Of a stretch of DNA of 64,000 nucleotides, positions 32,464-43,487 are shown piece after piece. The translations under genes were made by a program, and so were the position numbers. Within the stretch, counting starts at the first letter, position 1. Every line of letters starts with the position of its first letter. Below the pieces are notes generated by a model, which saw nothing but the letters and a program-made list of their open reading frames with translations, was not told where the DNA came from and did not search any database. The DNA is from Alectoria sarmentosa (lineage: Eukaryota; Ascomycota; Lecanoromycetes; Lecanorales; Parmeliaceae): the NCBI GenBank assembly GCA_009733775.1, contig WOGZ01000072.1, positions 62,001-126,000 of the forward strand. Direction: 5' to 3'.

Positions 32464-35274
32464 TCAATCTTGACCGAGCTCGTCGCCCCCTTCGACGTGG
32501 AATTTTTTTCGGCCCGAACCTGTCAACTTCTGCAATGCAACCTTGTTGGCTTGTTTGCCTACTCTTTGCTGCATCTTTTCAATTTCTTGCTCAGGATCGA
32601 CAGCATCTTCGGCAGCAAAATCTAATACTAATCTCCTACCCAAGAGATGAGTATCTGTCAACGCGTCCATGGCGTTTTCAGCTTCTCTGGCTGTGACGAA
32701 ATCTGCAAAAGCAAACCCACGTGTAGAGCTATCAAACTTTTTTGGCACCCGAACAGATCGCAGCTGGCCGTAGGATCCAAACAGTGATTGAACATCCTTT
32801 TTAGAGGCCTCAAAGGGTAGATTTTTTATGATGATCTTGGTCTTTCTGCCCGCCATTCTCTTAGCCTGGTCTTCCTTCCTACGCTCTCCAGCTGCATCTT
32901 CGGCCTTGTGCGACGCTCTGATGAGGAGCTCGTGACCATCAAGCTTTTGACCGTCCATAGCTGCGAGAGCCGCCTGGGCATTGTTGCTGGAACGGAATTC
33001 GAGGAATCCAAAGCCCATGCTCAAGAGCTGCCCTGGCTTTTTCGGGTCCGGCTTGGTCTTCACCTTAGCCGACATAAAGCCGTCGAGAGGTTGGAATGCT
33101 TCACGCAAACGGTCTGTAGTGGTCGAAAAGTTGAGATTTCGGACGAACAGTGTCGACGTGTTGGCCGATATAGGATCATCTTTGCCTCCCAGCAACTCAG
33201 TTGCGGAAGGCCTTGCACTCAGAGACTTTACAGGTTCACCTATCCGGCTATCTGCTAGGCCCTGCGCATCTTGAAATAGATCTTTGGGCGCTTTTTCGAG
33301 AAATAATATCGAATCCTTGAACTTCCTATAAGCTAGACTTCCGAATGCTGATCGTGCATGATCAGGTTGATCGTATTCCACAATAGCAATGGTGCCAGAT
33401 GGCGGCATTAGCAATTTCTTGATGTGACCGTGAGCTTCGAAAATCTTTTTCAGCTCTTCTGACTTTGTACCATAGGAAAAGTTTTTGACGAGAATTACGG
33501 TGTTCCCACGCTCCTTTTTCTTGAAGGCTTCTAATTGTACGCCATGGTTCGTGAAGTAAGACTTGGTCTCTTGTATAATATGCGTTTCAGCATGTGCTTG
33601 CTTGACTGCAGCGCCTGAGGAAGTTGGATCCAACAGTTCGGATTTTGCTACGCCAAGTCGATCTGAGATCGATGCAATGACAGCATCAGACTGAGGAAAC
33701 GCACATAAGCTTTATTGTAATGCCTTTTCCACCACCATAGACTCACATTCATATACATCGAGTTCCAATTAAAGGTAGACGAAGCCGCGTCAGCTTTGCG
33801 CTTGATTTGTTGTTGTTTCTTCAACGGCAACTTTGAAATAGCAAACTCATCTAAAACGGTCTCTCTCTTTCCGTTGGCTGGCATCAAATGCAGTAGACGG
33901 CCTTGGAAAGGTTTTTGGTCCAGGATCTGAAGCGCCTTCGTCGCTGCTTCGGGTTCTGTATACTGAACGTAGGCAAAACCCTTGTTTTTGCCAGACCGTG
34001 AATCGATAGGAAGGTGTACCTAGACATCATTAGCACTCGAGAATGAACAGTTGTTGCCTATGGACCGAGAAAAATTGTAGTTCATCTTCAGAATCAAGAA
34101 ATATCTACTAAATACTCTTCATAGTAACATCACATGCATAGCATAAGCTGTCCCTATCAGGATATTCATCACAAGAAAACGTTCAAACACAAAAGCATTG
34201 ATATAGCTCTGGGCTTACCTCTTCTATAGTCCCGTAACCTCCGCTCCCAAAATGCTTCCACAAGTCTTCCTCAGTAGTTGTGTACGTAAGGTTCCGAACA
34301 AAAAGCCTTCCATTACCAGCGCTTTCATTTTCAAGTATTGCTCCTTCAATCTCTAATTCCTCGTCCGTCTGGATACTCGCATCGGATCCACTCCCATCTT
34401 TGACCAGCTCTGGTACCTCAGAAAGGCCTGTCTTCTCTGTTGTAGCGTCTTCTAACAGCGCTATTGGCTGCACATCACCGTCGTCCACCAACCCGAGCAA
34501 TCTGCTAGTCCGTGATCGAAGCCAGTCAGTGTCTGAGGCTGTTAACGATTTGATCAACGGCTCCAGTGTAGCTTCTTGAGAGAGGTCACGATCACTTGCG
34601 ACTATCCTTGCATCCATGTCAGGCACAATGACTGGTGGAGGCTCGGCAGGCACCACATTCTCCCTCTTACTTTTCCCCTCTTTCTTCCTCTTTTTAGGCA
34701 AGTGCTCGTAAGTCTCATCGCTTCGAGCTTCCCGTGTCACTGTATTTTTGGAATTGAGAATAAGATGCCCAGAGACTTGTGGAAATGGTGCATCTTGGTT
34801 ATCCCAAATTTTTGACTTGGAGGGCGGTTGCATAACTTCCAGGAACTCCTGGAGCTTGGACTTGCCTCCGTCATCTGCTGGATCTTCACGCTGTCGCTTC
34901 TTTTTCCCATCCCTCTTCGTATTCATGGGACTCTGCTCTTGGAGATCTGCATGCTCTCTCTTGCTACTGTTCACAGATTTAATCGCTGGTCCCAGGGCAT
35001 ACTGATCTTCGACTGAACGAGCGAGCTCGACAATAACCTTTGACATGCGAATGAAGGATTTGTTGTGATATTTGACAGCTTTTGCAGCGTCTTCGGGCGT
35101 CTTGTAACCCACATATCCAATACGCCTATGAGGTATGAACTTTGCGTCTGTGATTGCAGACTGCTTCGAGAAGTGGTTCTTGAACTCGTCAGCACTCAAA
35201 TTCGGGGGGAGCCCCTTGACGAATATTCTCGAAGACTCCATCGCTTGCACAGGTTGCGAATGTTTTGTTGCCAT
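32464..35274 (-). CDS. MRD1: Multiple RNA-binding domain protein MRD1
   Basis: Exons 35274-34219, 34019-33747 and 33690-32464 (introns 199 and 56 nt, all phase 0) encode 851 residues. Five RRM domains are visible: RRM1 from RIFVKGLPPNL, RRM2 from RLFVRNLTY (split by intron 1), RRM3 from VILVKNFSYG, RRM4 from TLFVRNLNFS and RRM5 from KIIIKNLPFEA. Between RRM1 and RRM2 is a charged linker with KKKRQR-type basic clusters. The short conserved SDRLGVAKSELLDP follows the last intron. MRD1 binds pre-rRNA and U3 snoRNA and is needed for 18S rRNA processing in the nucleolus. A second Met at residue 12 (MESSRIF) may be the true start, because many homologues begin at that point. The gene is divergent from the LC8 gene across 284 bp. 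Confidence 0.95.
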
Positions 35275-35558
35275 GACCCACTATCATATTTTCCGAGCGC
35301 ACTGATTTTGGTCGGTAAATTTACACGGAGCTAAGAAGCGGGACTAAGGTATCCGAACGTCAGTCAGCCCTATCAGAAACGGTCTTGGCAAGAGACACAA
35401 CTTGCGACTGAACATTTCTTTATTCTCACAGCGCTGAGCCAAAGCACGATCTTCACGCTGTCTAGACCGCGAATTTTTCATTCCTTCAGACAGCAAAAGT
35501 TATTGGTAGACAGACTACTCCTGAGCTTTGACCACTAGCTTGTTCAACAAAGGTCATC

Positions 35559-36096
35559 ATGGCAACCGAAAAGAAGGAGAAGCTTGACTGTACCTAGTCC
35601 CTATCCCCGTGTACACGGCTGCGAAACCTCTGTAGCGCCTACTGACATTACTCCAGCGCAGATCAAGTCTGCGGATATGGTGATCACAGCCCCATTCTTC
35701 GAAAGCAGTAGCAAAACTCAAGACTTCCTAGAGCGAGGAAATGCAGCAACAAGCCGTGGAGGTAGCCGAGGAGGCCATGTCCAAGTTTCAAGTTGAAAAG
35801 GATATTGCACAATACATCAAGAAGGAGGTACGTCGATTTACAAGCCCTACATCGCACCGGAACGCCCTAGGGCTGTATTAGAGCATGGCGACTGACAACA
35901 AGTTTATCAGTTCGACTCTCGCGCAGGGGCTACATGGCATTGCATTGTTGGAAGGAATTTTGGAAGCTTCGTCACGCACGGTACGCTTCGGGAGGATATG
36001 TGAGGATAATCAAAAAGCTGACAGCGAGCAGAAACGAAGCACTTCATTTACTTTTATCTGGGACATTGCGCCATTCTGCTTTTTAAGACCCAATGA
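35559..36096 (+). CDS. Dynein light chain LC8
   Basis: Five exons, 35559-35589, 35657-35679, 35732-35827, 35911-35980 and 36032-36096, rebuild a 94-residue LC8 protein; exon 2 is only 23 nt. Diagnostic LC8 sequence is present throughout: QIKSADM, then [47 protein letters not shown] and [14 protein letters not shown] at the end. LC8 dimers bind the dynein intermediate chain and many short-linear-motif partners. Length and ends match the family exactly. The first intron donor (GTACCT) is weak but is fixed by phase. The gene is divergent from MRD1 and convergent with DUR3. Confidence 0.95.
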
Positions 36097-36308
36097 TTTT
36101 GGAGGCTGGCGGACGAGAAGTAAAAGTGACAACCAAAAAGCCGGGATAAGAGCCGAATAAGGAGTCACTGTGTGGGTTTTGGGAATCTGTATGCGACTTT
36201 ATCGAGATTCGCTATTTGCACATTGAAAGACGATAACACACTGCATGAATAACAAGCCCGGACAATCAATAAGACCGTGATGTTCGTCAAACTTTCCCCA
36301 ATCAAAGA

Positions 36309-39047
36309 TCATCCTGTTTTCTCCATCGCAACTTTGGGCACCTTCTCGCTCTCTTCCTCAGGTAACGTCGACCCGTCGCTCCCTTCCATGACTCTTCCTC
36401 TGGCCTTCGCCCCGCCCATCCCGCTCAAGTCACGTACAATACCTCTGAACGTGTTGGCCATGCTGTACCTTCCCTCCCAAAGCGGGAACAAGCCTACACA
36501 GAACGAGCTGCAAAATAGCCACAATATACCAACGGAGACCCACCCAGTGAAGAATTTCTTGCTGAAAATGTACCCAGTTCCGTACAATGGCATGGGCCAC
36601 AAAATGAGTATCGCAATCGTCATGAACCCGGTCATGCTCTTAGCAATGAGGGACGCCCGTTTGAGCTGCTTCTGTTCCAATTCGGACTCGGCCGCGGACA
36701 TGCCGGTGCCACCTGGAGTCTGTTCCAGTTCGATATCAGCCGCAGCTGCAATGTCCTCGTCATTACCCAAGCGAATTGCGGCCATTGATTTGTAATCGTA
36801 GTTCTGGGGGCCGAAAGCATAGGTCAAAATTGGGATAAAGACAAGGGGCGACAGCAGGGCGACGACATTTCCAGCCAACATGGGGTTGTTGCTACCGGTG
36901 CTCGTAACTGACAGGTTGCCAAACTCCTTTTTGGCAGTCACAAGCCAAGCTTTAGTAGTGTATTAGAAAACAGATCTTCTGGAGTTGGAATGTGGCGATT
37001 GGGCGCACCAATAAGGGAACAAGCAAGGCCCAAGATAGGCGAGAGGGATGCCGCGACAACATTTTGCTTGCTCCACAATAGCGTGAGAGTCGCGGGGAGT
37101 ACTGCAGACGATATGATAACGCCCTGTCTTGCTGTCAGACTTTGACGCAGCGATTGCGAAAGTTAAGCTCACCATCATCAAGTATAGATAACCCATAGAA
37201 ATACCGATGTCTAAAAAAGTCAATGAACGTATGGCCCACTTGCTAGGAACACTTACAATAAAGTCCAGTCGAAAATGCTGCCAGTAAAATGGCATATATG
37301 ATCACAAAGGAATGTGCCATATTGATCAACATCTTGCCAGAAGCCTGAGGGTTGAAATATGTTTGGTAAATGTCGTAAGTAAATATGCTGCTGACAGCAA
37401 TATATTCTGAAGACGAGGCTGATGTGACAGCTATGAGGATTCCTGAGTTAGCATTTTTCTTTCGAGGTAGATTCCTCAGCGATGAGACAATTGAAATGGG
37501 TATCAAGAGCCGCTTTGCTCCCGGAACATGTCTTGCAACTCGCAGAGCTGTCTAGAATAGAAGCAAACTGCTTGGATATTTACATACCCATAAAGATCAA
37601 CAGTAGCGTTGCAGCAGCGCCACCCTTTCCCAAAAGAGCAACAGCAGCACTTCAAGGTTTCGGAGTCAGTACTTTTTCGTTAATTTGATATTCGAGGCAT
37701 GAAACTTAGTAGAAGAGTACTAATACTCGCTACATACGTCTTACACTTCGAATTGCGGAACGTAAGGGAAAACACCCTGACAAGTAGACTTACTAGGGGA
37801 GGACCAAGCCTGCGGTAACATCTTCGTTGGCCATTCGAGAGGGAAAGGTCGGGAAGACTGGGTTAGATTCCAGAGCAAGCGCCGAAAGACCCATCGTGGT
37901 GGCCGCAAGCCAAGGGATAGCGAACCAACTGAGGCCCCCCATCACGTAACCAGGAAGGGCGTGAACAGGACTCGCCGCAATAGCTTTGTTATAGTAGCCT
38001 TTCAGAGGTTGTCAATACAACGGCTTCAATTGTAAACATTAGGCGATTTCAGAGACACACCATTGTCCATGAAAACCGTACCAAAATTCCCCACAATATT
38101 GATCACGAAGAAGATGGCTCCTTCTTTCGATCGCATTGTCAAGTAGCTGCCCTGCGCGTTGCCAGCGACAGGATGATCCTTCGCAGCGGTAGTCAAGAGT
38201 TCGTAAACTTTGGAGGGACTCCCAAGATTGGCATCGGTGGTGTAGGCTATCTGAAAGTCAATAAACCACCACACAGTAAGATTTCGGAAGGAAGTATACC
38301 CGTGAAAGCCTAGACGTCAAGATCAGTAAAATTGATACTCGGTCAGATCTTGGGAGGAACGACTGACAAAGATGAATATGATGATCAGAATCATGACCGT
38401 ATGAACGTAGTCTGTGAGAAATGTCGCTTTTATGCCTCCCGCGATTGTATACATGACAACTCCCACAGGTAATAGGAAACAAGCTGCTGCAGTTGGCATG
38501 CCTGTGAGGGCTGTCACGACGGCAGAGCCTCCGGTGAGCAAAATGGCAGTTACCTTCAGCAGCTCATTAGCCTAGAGATTGAACTTGGCATCAACTGTTT
38601 CGATGAACGTACCAGAACATTGGTCATCAATCCAAAGACTGTGAAGACCAAATGTGCGTACACGCCATACCGAGCTCGAATAATCTCCAGAAAGGTGTGA
38701 GCGTTGGGAGCCTTCCGCTTCAATTCAATTGCCAGAGTTGCGAACAACAAGATTTGCACGGTAGCACCGGAAGCGTACCAAAAGGGCCCCGATACGCCAT
38801 ATCGATATGCCACCCCGGAGGATTGAAGCAACGTGGCAGCCCAGGTCCAAGAAGAGACAACAGCACTGGCGACGAGACCTGATTTGACGGTTCTCCCAGC
38901 CGTGCTGAACATTTCGGAGGTCTGAACCTCCGAGTTGTACCTCTTGAGTACATAAGTGGTGGTTATCATCCCAAGGGCGAAAGCAAAGCCCAGGCCGAGT
39001 ACGATGCCATAGCCGAAGCCTGCACTGAGTGGAGGGGTTATTGGCAT
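36309..39047 (-). CDS. DUR3: Urea/polyamine active transporter DUR3
   Basis: Nine exons on the minus strand, 39047-38613, 38571-38368, 38250-38061, 37998-37794, 37649-37588, 37430-37257, 37210-37173, 37123-37009 and 36949-36309, give 687 residues with all phases consistent. It is a sodium:solute symporter family protein with about 15 membrane segments that imports urea at the plasma membrane with protons. Typical DUR3 sequence includes the N-terminal [96 protein letters not shown] and [14 protein letters not shown]. The C-terminal tail is cytosolic and charged. Four HGATAR sites lie upstream, fitting nitrogen-source control. The joint between exons 2 and 3 (IFIF to IAYTTD) is the least certain, because a few bases after 38325 could form an extra tiny exon. 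Confidence 0.93.
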
Positions 39048-39944
39048 GATGGAGGGGATAAAGCTGTGTGGGGATCAACGTGTCAAGGCCTAGAGTCAAA
39101 TTGAGAGTCAATCAGAAGATGCAGTGGACTGTGGTTGATTATATAGGATATCGATGGACGACGACCTCTGCAACGGATATATCGAGCCGGTTGAGATGGA
39201 AACAGTCTTTCCAAAGAAGGGGACGGCAGCCGTGAAGCATGAGGAAAAACAAGGAAAACAAGGGAAAAAAGAGGAGAGAGAGGGAGAGAGAGGGAGAGGG
39301 AGAGAGAGGACGAGAGCAAAGGCAATGGCAACATTGCTACCATGAATGGGCTACTGTATATTTGCCTTTCTCTTTCATCTGGTGATGGAGATAAGAAAGA
39401 CCCGGAACCTTTCCCCCAAAGGCAACAAGGTGCTTGAAGCTGTAGGCATGATCAGAAGGGCCCATGCAGATTCCATGCATAGACTGAGGAAGGAGTGAAG
39501 AGATTGGTCAAAGTTGTCGTTTGATGAGCATTTTAGCATTCTAGCTTATCATGCCCAAGGCTGATGATAAGGAGGATCTGCGAGTCTGCTTCGATTCATG
39601 CAACCCCACCAGCTCTAAAAGACACATGATCCCTTAGCCTGGCGTCTCTTGGCATTTCGGCCTTATTCTCGGCTTTAGTCTTCTGTACTATGTAGTACTA
39701 GTACTTTACATATACGTTCACATACATTCAACCAGTGCATTTCGATTCTTATCTGTCCAAGTAGGTCCAGCCACATCATTCAGTAATTGGTTGAATATTA
39801 TGACAACAATATAACAAAAACAGAAACAGAAACAGAAACAGGCAGTGCCATCTGCATTGACGAGCAAGCATCCTATCTAACGCGCCAAAGTACCCACCCT
39901 TCATGATTTCATGTCGTCGTTGAGCAAAGTTCAGCATTGACATG
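39048..39944. promoter_or_regulatory. DUR3 promoter region with four GATA (HGATAR) sites
   Basis: Between the DUR3 start and the 3' end of CCC2 there are HGATAR motifs at 39389-39394 (plus), 39545-39551 (minus-strand TGATAAG), 39565-39571 (plus TGATAAG) and 39748-39754 (minus AGATAAG). Two of them lie about 20 bp apart. These match binding sites of AreA/NIT2 GATA factors that turn on urea uptake when preferred nitrogen is lacking. GA-rich and ACAGAA repeats (39271-39310 and 39815-39841) are also present. Binding is inferred. Confidence 0.55.
39815..39841. repeat. (ACAGAA)n repeat
   Basis: About four tandem 6-base units close to the 3' end of CCC2. Confidence 0.9.
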
Positions 39945-42900
39945 TTATACAGCCTCAACATCCTCCAACGGTAGGTATCCGTCATCTATCCTAGCTCCGA
40001 CTCCGAAAATACGTCTCGTCAAGCCTTCAACCCACCTCATGCCCAATCGATCTGTCAATCCTCTGTCGTTACTCATCCTCATTCCCTTCAGTGAGTCGCT
40101 CTTTTGACCTTCCGCTTCAAGTTTCTCCACCGTCATCCATCCAGGCCTCTTCCAGAATTTCAAGAGTAAACTGCTACCTACTACACTGACGCTGCTAGCG
40201 GCCATCGCGGCACCCGCAGCCATGGGAGGCATCATGATATGACCAGGCAGCATCAGCCCGAAACCCATCGCAAAGGGCAGTCCAATCAAGTTGTACAAGC
40301 ACGCCCACATCAGATTCAACTTAATACGGCTGAAGATTGTGCGAGAGAGACTCAAGGAAGCTGCCACACTGAGCAAGTCCTCGGGGCGCATGAGCACGAT
40401 GTCAGCCGCTTCCATAGCGACGTCGGTGCCTGAGCTTAGAGCAATGCCAATGTTAGCTGTCGCGAGAGCTGGCGAGTCGTTGATCCCGTCGCCCACCATA
40501 GCAACAACTGTACCTTGTTCTTGAATTTCTTTTATGATCTTCTGCTTCTGGTCGGGAGAAACGCCAGCATGGATGTTGGCCTTCGGAATGCCAACCCGAG
40601 CAGCCACAGCGGCAGCAGTAGAGTATTGGTCTCCAGTAACAAGAGAGCTCGTAATGTGCATGTGATTGAGAGCGATTATCGTAGCGGCTGCGCTCGGCTT
40701 GATCGTGTCGTAAAGGGAAAGAACACCAGCGTAGGTATTGTCGATGGCAATGTAAATCTGTGTGGTACCTGGGGGGGGAACCTTGGAGGTGCTAGTATCC
40801 GGGTCTGTTGGGGAGGCAGTGACAACACCAGCAGGCAAGGCGATGCCTTGAGAACTGAGGTAGGACATGTTGCCCACATGTACTTTGTAACGTTTCGTAA
40901 CAGCTGAGGTCGCCGGTTCGACACTGGCACAAATGCCTTTGCCCACAGTTGATTCAAAGTCTCCGACACTGCCATCAATCATACCATCACTTCCTACATT
41001 CAACTCCACCTTCGCCTTGTCGAGGATGGCTTTGCCAATAGGATGTTCGCTGCCCATTTCGGCCAAGCCAACTAATGACCACCATAGCTTTCGCCGCCAG
41101 TCGTTTGCCTCCCATATTTGCTCAAGTTGGACTTCTGGAACGCTCATCTTCCCCATTGTCAGAGTCCCCGTTTTATCGAAGACGATATGGGTGACTTTGG
41201 TTGCTGTTTCGAGAGCAGCACCTCCTTTGACCAAAATGCCTTGTTCCGCCCCAACTCCTGTACCCACCATGACGGCCGTCGGAGTACTAAGGCCGAGTGC
41301 ACATGGACATGCAAAGACGATGACAGAAATACAAAGCTTAAGGCAGACCATAAACTTGCCACCGCTCTCGGGTTTGAGAAAAATTTCTGGACATTCAGAT
41401 GGTGGCAGAACATGACTCAAGACCATCCAAGAGATGAAGGTCAATAATCCAAGAGTGATGATCGTGGGTACAAAGTATCCCGCAACAATATCAGCCATAC
41501 GTTGGATTGGCGCACGACTGGTTTGGGCTTCCTGGACTAACTTGACAATCTGACTCAATTGCGTATCTCCGCCTGCCCGAGTTACTCGAAAGTCAATCCG
41601 ACCCACTCCGTTGACGGTTCCTGCCATGAGTTCGCTCCCCGGCCTTTTCAAGATCTCAACTGCTTCGCCAGTAACCATGCTCTCGTCAAAGTAACTCTGA
41701 CCTCGAGTGACTGTGCCATCAGCTGGGACCTGGCCACCTGGACGCATGAGCACGATGTCCCCAACTTCGATCAACTCTGTGGGGATGATTTTCTCCTCAA
41801 CTGCATTGCTAGGTTGATCCTGGGGAATCGGCTCCTTCTTTTCTGTGAGACCGTTGGGTACAGCAGCATCCCAGTCCTCGGCCGCTTTCTCAGCAGCGAT
41901 AGGATCAGCGTAGATCGTAGCCATTGAAGGTGCTAAAGACATCAACCTTGAAAGTGCCTTCGAAGTTTGACCCTTTGCTCGATTCTCGAGATAACGACCC
42001 AAAGTGATGAACGTTATGAGCATGCTACTTGTCTCGAACACTGTGCTGGGACGGGTGTGTGGAGGAATCGAGACGGACACAACCATAGCTGCGATGCTGA
42101 AGAAAAATGCGGCAGAAGTACCCAGAGTGACAAGCACATCCATCGTCGGAGACCCGTGCTTCAAAGATTTGTAGGAAGAGATGTAGAAACGTTTGCCAAT
42201 CCCAAATTGCACTGGTATAGTGAGGATAAGGCAAATGACGTCGCCAAGGTAAAGTCCGGGTATCCCGAGCACAAACGAGGAAATGTCCAATCGCGGAATG
42301 ATCATGGGTATAACCATACTTAACAAGAAAACAGGAGCGGCGAAAGAAAGCGAGTACCAGAAAGCCCGCCGCCATTCTTGTATTTCGCGGGTCTTTGCCA
42401 ACGACTCGAGCTGTGCATTGTTATCATCAGCGTCTGCCAGAAGGGCATTATATCCCAGATTCTCTATCGCTTCTACCAGCGCTCGAAGGCCCGTCAAGGA
42501 GGGGTTGTGGGAAACACTGACTCGGGACGTCGCAAGGTTGACCACAGCGGAGGAGACACCAGGAAGTAGACGTAATGCGTCTTCGAGGGCAGTGGCAGAG
42601 GACGAAGTGGGAAGACCAAAAACTCTTAAGTGAACGTTCCGCGTCGCTGTCAACTTTTCTGCCGAACCACGTTGTGAAGACAGAAGCTTAGCACCGAAAC
42701 CTCGATCTTCAATAATCTCAGTGATCTGCTCAGGCGAAAGCTTCGCTGGATCATGGACTATTACGGCCCGTTCTGCTAAGAGACTGATGTTGAACTGCAC
42801 CATCCCCTCCACGTCCTTGAAACCCCCTTCGACAGCTGATGTACAGGCACCGCAGGTCATACCCTCAATAGCCACCGTGGTGGTTGCGGTAGTCAACTCG

Positions 42901-43487
42901 ACTTGTGGTTGGTTCGATATTTGGTATTTTGTCTCTCGAATTGACAGTGCAGGTGAAATCCGAGTCTCCAGGACCTCGGCACCAAATCCTCTATCTCCGA
43001 TGATTTCCGCGATCGCCTCGGGTGTGATAGTTCCAGAATCATGTTCGACCACGGCGCGTTCCGAAAGAAGAGATATGCTCATTGACTTGATGCCTGGGAC
43101 ATTCTTGAAACCACCCTCAATAGCTGAGGTGCAGGCACCACATGTCATACCTTCTATTGCCAGCGTCGTGGTAGATAAACTAGCCGCACTGTCCCCCGTA
43201 GCAACTTTGCCGTCGCTAGTTGCCTCCTCTATCACCGTAGAATTGGGAACGTCGGTGGCGAGAACCTCGGCATCAAATCCTCGATCCTCGATCATCTCTC
43301 GGACCTTTTCTGGAGCAACAATTTGCGGGTTGTGCTGAACTACCGCTCTTTCCATGATCAAGCTTACAGAGACGTTGCCAGCGCCATCGATGTTTTTGAA
43401 AGCGCTCTCCACGGCCGACGTACATGCGCCACACGTCATTCCTCCCACCCGTAATGTTGTGGTTGCCATGTGTGTAGCTGAAGCCAT
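39945..43487 (-). CDS. CCC2: Copper-transporting P1B-type ATPase (CCC2 type)
   Basis: One uninterrupted exon encodes 1180 residues. Three N-terminal heavy-metal-associated domains carry GMTCGAC with Cys pairs at 19/22, 116/119 and 212/215. A fourth, similar fold at about 286-350 (NVHLRVFGLPTSSSATALE) has lost the Cys pair. The P1B ATPase core follows: TGE at 607-609, CPC at 727-729 in the transport site, phosphorylation Asp771 in DKTGTLT, SEHP at 813-816 and GDGINDSP from 999. About eight membrane segments are visible. CCC2 proteins load copper into the Golgi lumen for multicopper oxidases and receive it from ATX1; a plasma-membrane detoxifying pump (CrpA type) is the alternative, but three domains and this length fit CCC2. 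A minus-strand CTT/GAA tract lies in the 5' flank. Confidence 0.95.
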   Translation of the reverse strand: MASATHMATTTLRVGGMTCGACTSAVESAFKNIDGAGNVSVSLIMERAVVQHNPQIVAPEKVREMIEDRGFDAEVLATDVPNSTVIEEATSDGKVATGDSAASLSTTTLAIEGMTCGACTSAIEGGFKNVPGIKSMSISLLSERAVVEHDSGTITPEAIAEIIGDRGFGAEVLETRISPALSIRETKYQISNQPQVELTTATTTVAIEGMTCGACTSAVEGGFKDVEGMVQFNISLLAERAVIVHDPAKLSPEQITEIIEDRGFGAKLLSSQRGSAEKLTATRNVHLRVFGLPTSSSATALEDALRLLPGVSSAVVNLATSRVSVSHNPSLTGLRALVEAIENLGYNALLADADDNNAQLESLAKTREIQEWRRAFWYSLSFAAPVFLLSMVIPMIIPRLDISSFVLGIPGLYLGDVICLILTIPVQFGIGKRFYISSYKSLKHGSPTMDVLVTLGTSAAFFFSIAAMVVSVSIPPHTRPSTVFETSSMLITFITLGRYLENRAKGQTSKALSRLMSLAPSMATIYADPIAAEKAAEDWDAAVPNGLTEKKEPIPQDQPSNAVEEKIIPTELIEVGDIVLMRPGGQVPADGTVTRGQSYFDESMVTGEAVEILKRPGSELMAGTVNGVGRIDFRVTRAGGDTQLSQIVKLVQEAQTSRAPIQRMADIVAGYFVPTIITLGLLTFISWMVLSHVLPPSECPEIFLKPESGGKFMVCLKLCISVIVFACPCALGLSTPTAVMVGTGVGAEQGILVKGGAALETATKVTHIVFDKTGTLTMGKMSVPEVQLEQIWEANDWRRKLWWSLVGLAEMGSEHPIGKAILDKAKVELNVGSDGMIDGSVGDFESTVGKGICASVEPATSAVTKRYKVHVGNMSYLSSQGIALPAGVVTASPTDPDTSTSKVPPPGTTQIYIAIDNTYAGVLSLYDTIKPSAAATIIALNHMHITSSLVTGDQYSTAAAVAARVGIPKANIHAGVSPDQKQKIIKEIQEQGTVVAMVGDGINDSPALATANIGIALSSGTDVAMEAADIVLMRPEDLLSVAASLSLSRTIFSRIKLNLMWACLYNLIGLPFAMGFGLMLPGHIMMPPMAAGAAMAASSVSVVGSSLLLKFWKRPGWMTVEKLEAEGQKSDSLKGMRMSNDRGLTDRLGMRWVEGLTRRIFGVGARIDDGYLPLEDVEAV

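Noticed and set aside
38250..38330. Extra tiny exon in DUR3 starting GCTTTCACG after an acceptor near 38310
   Set aside because: Its only GT donor gives a phase that does not match the next exon; direct joining of 38368 to 38250 is in frame and gives sensible sequence.
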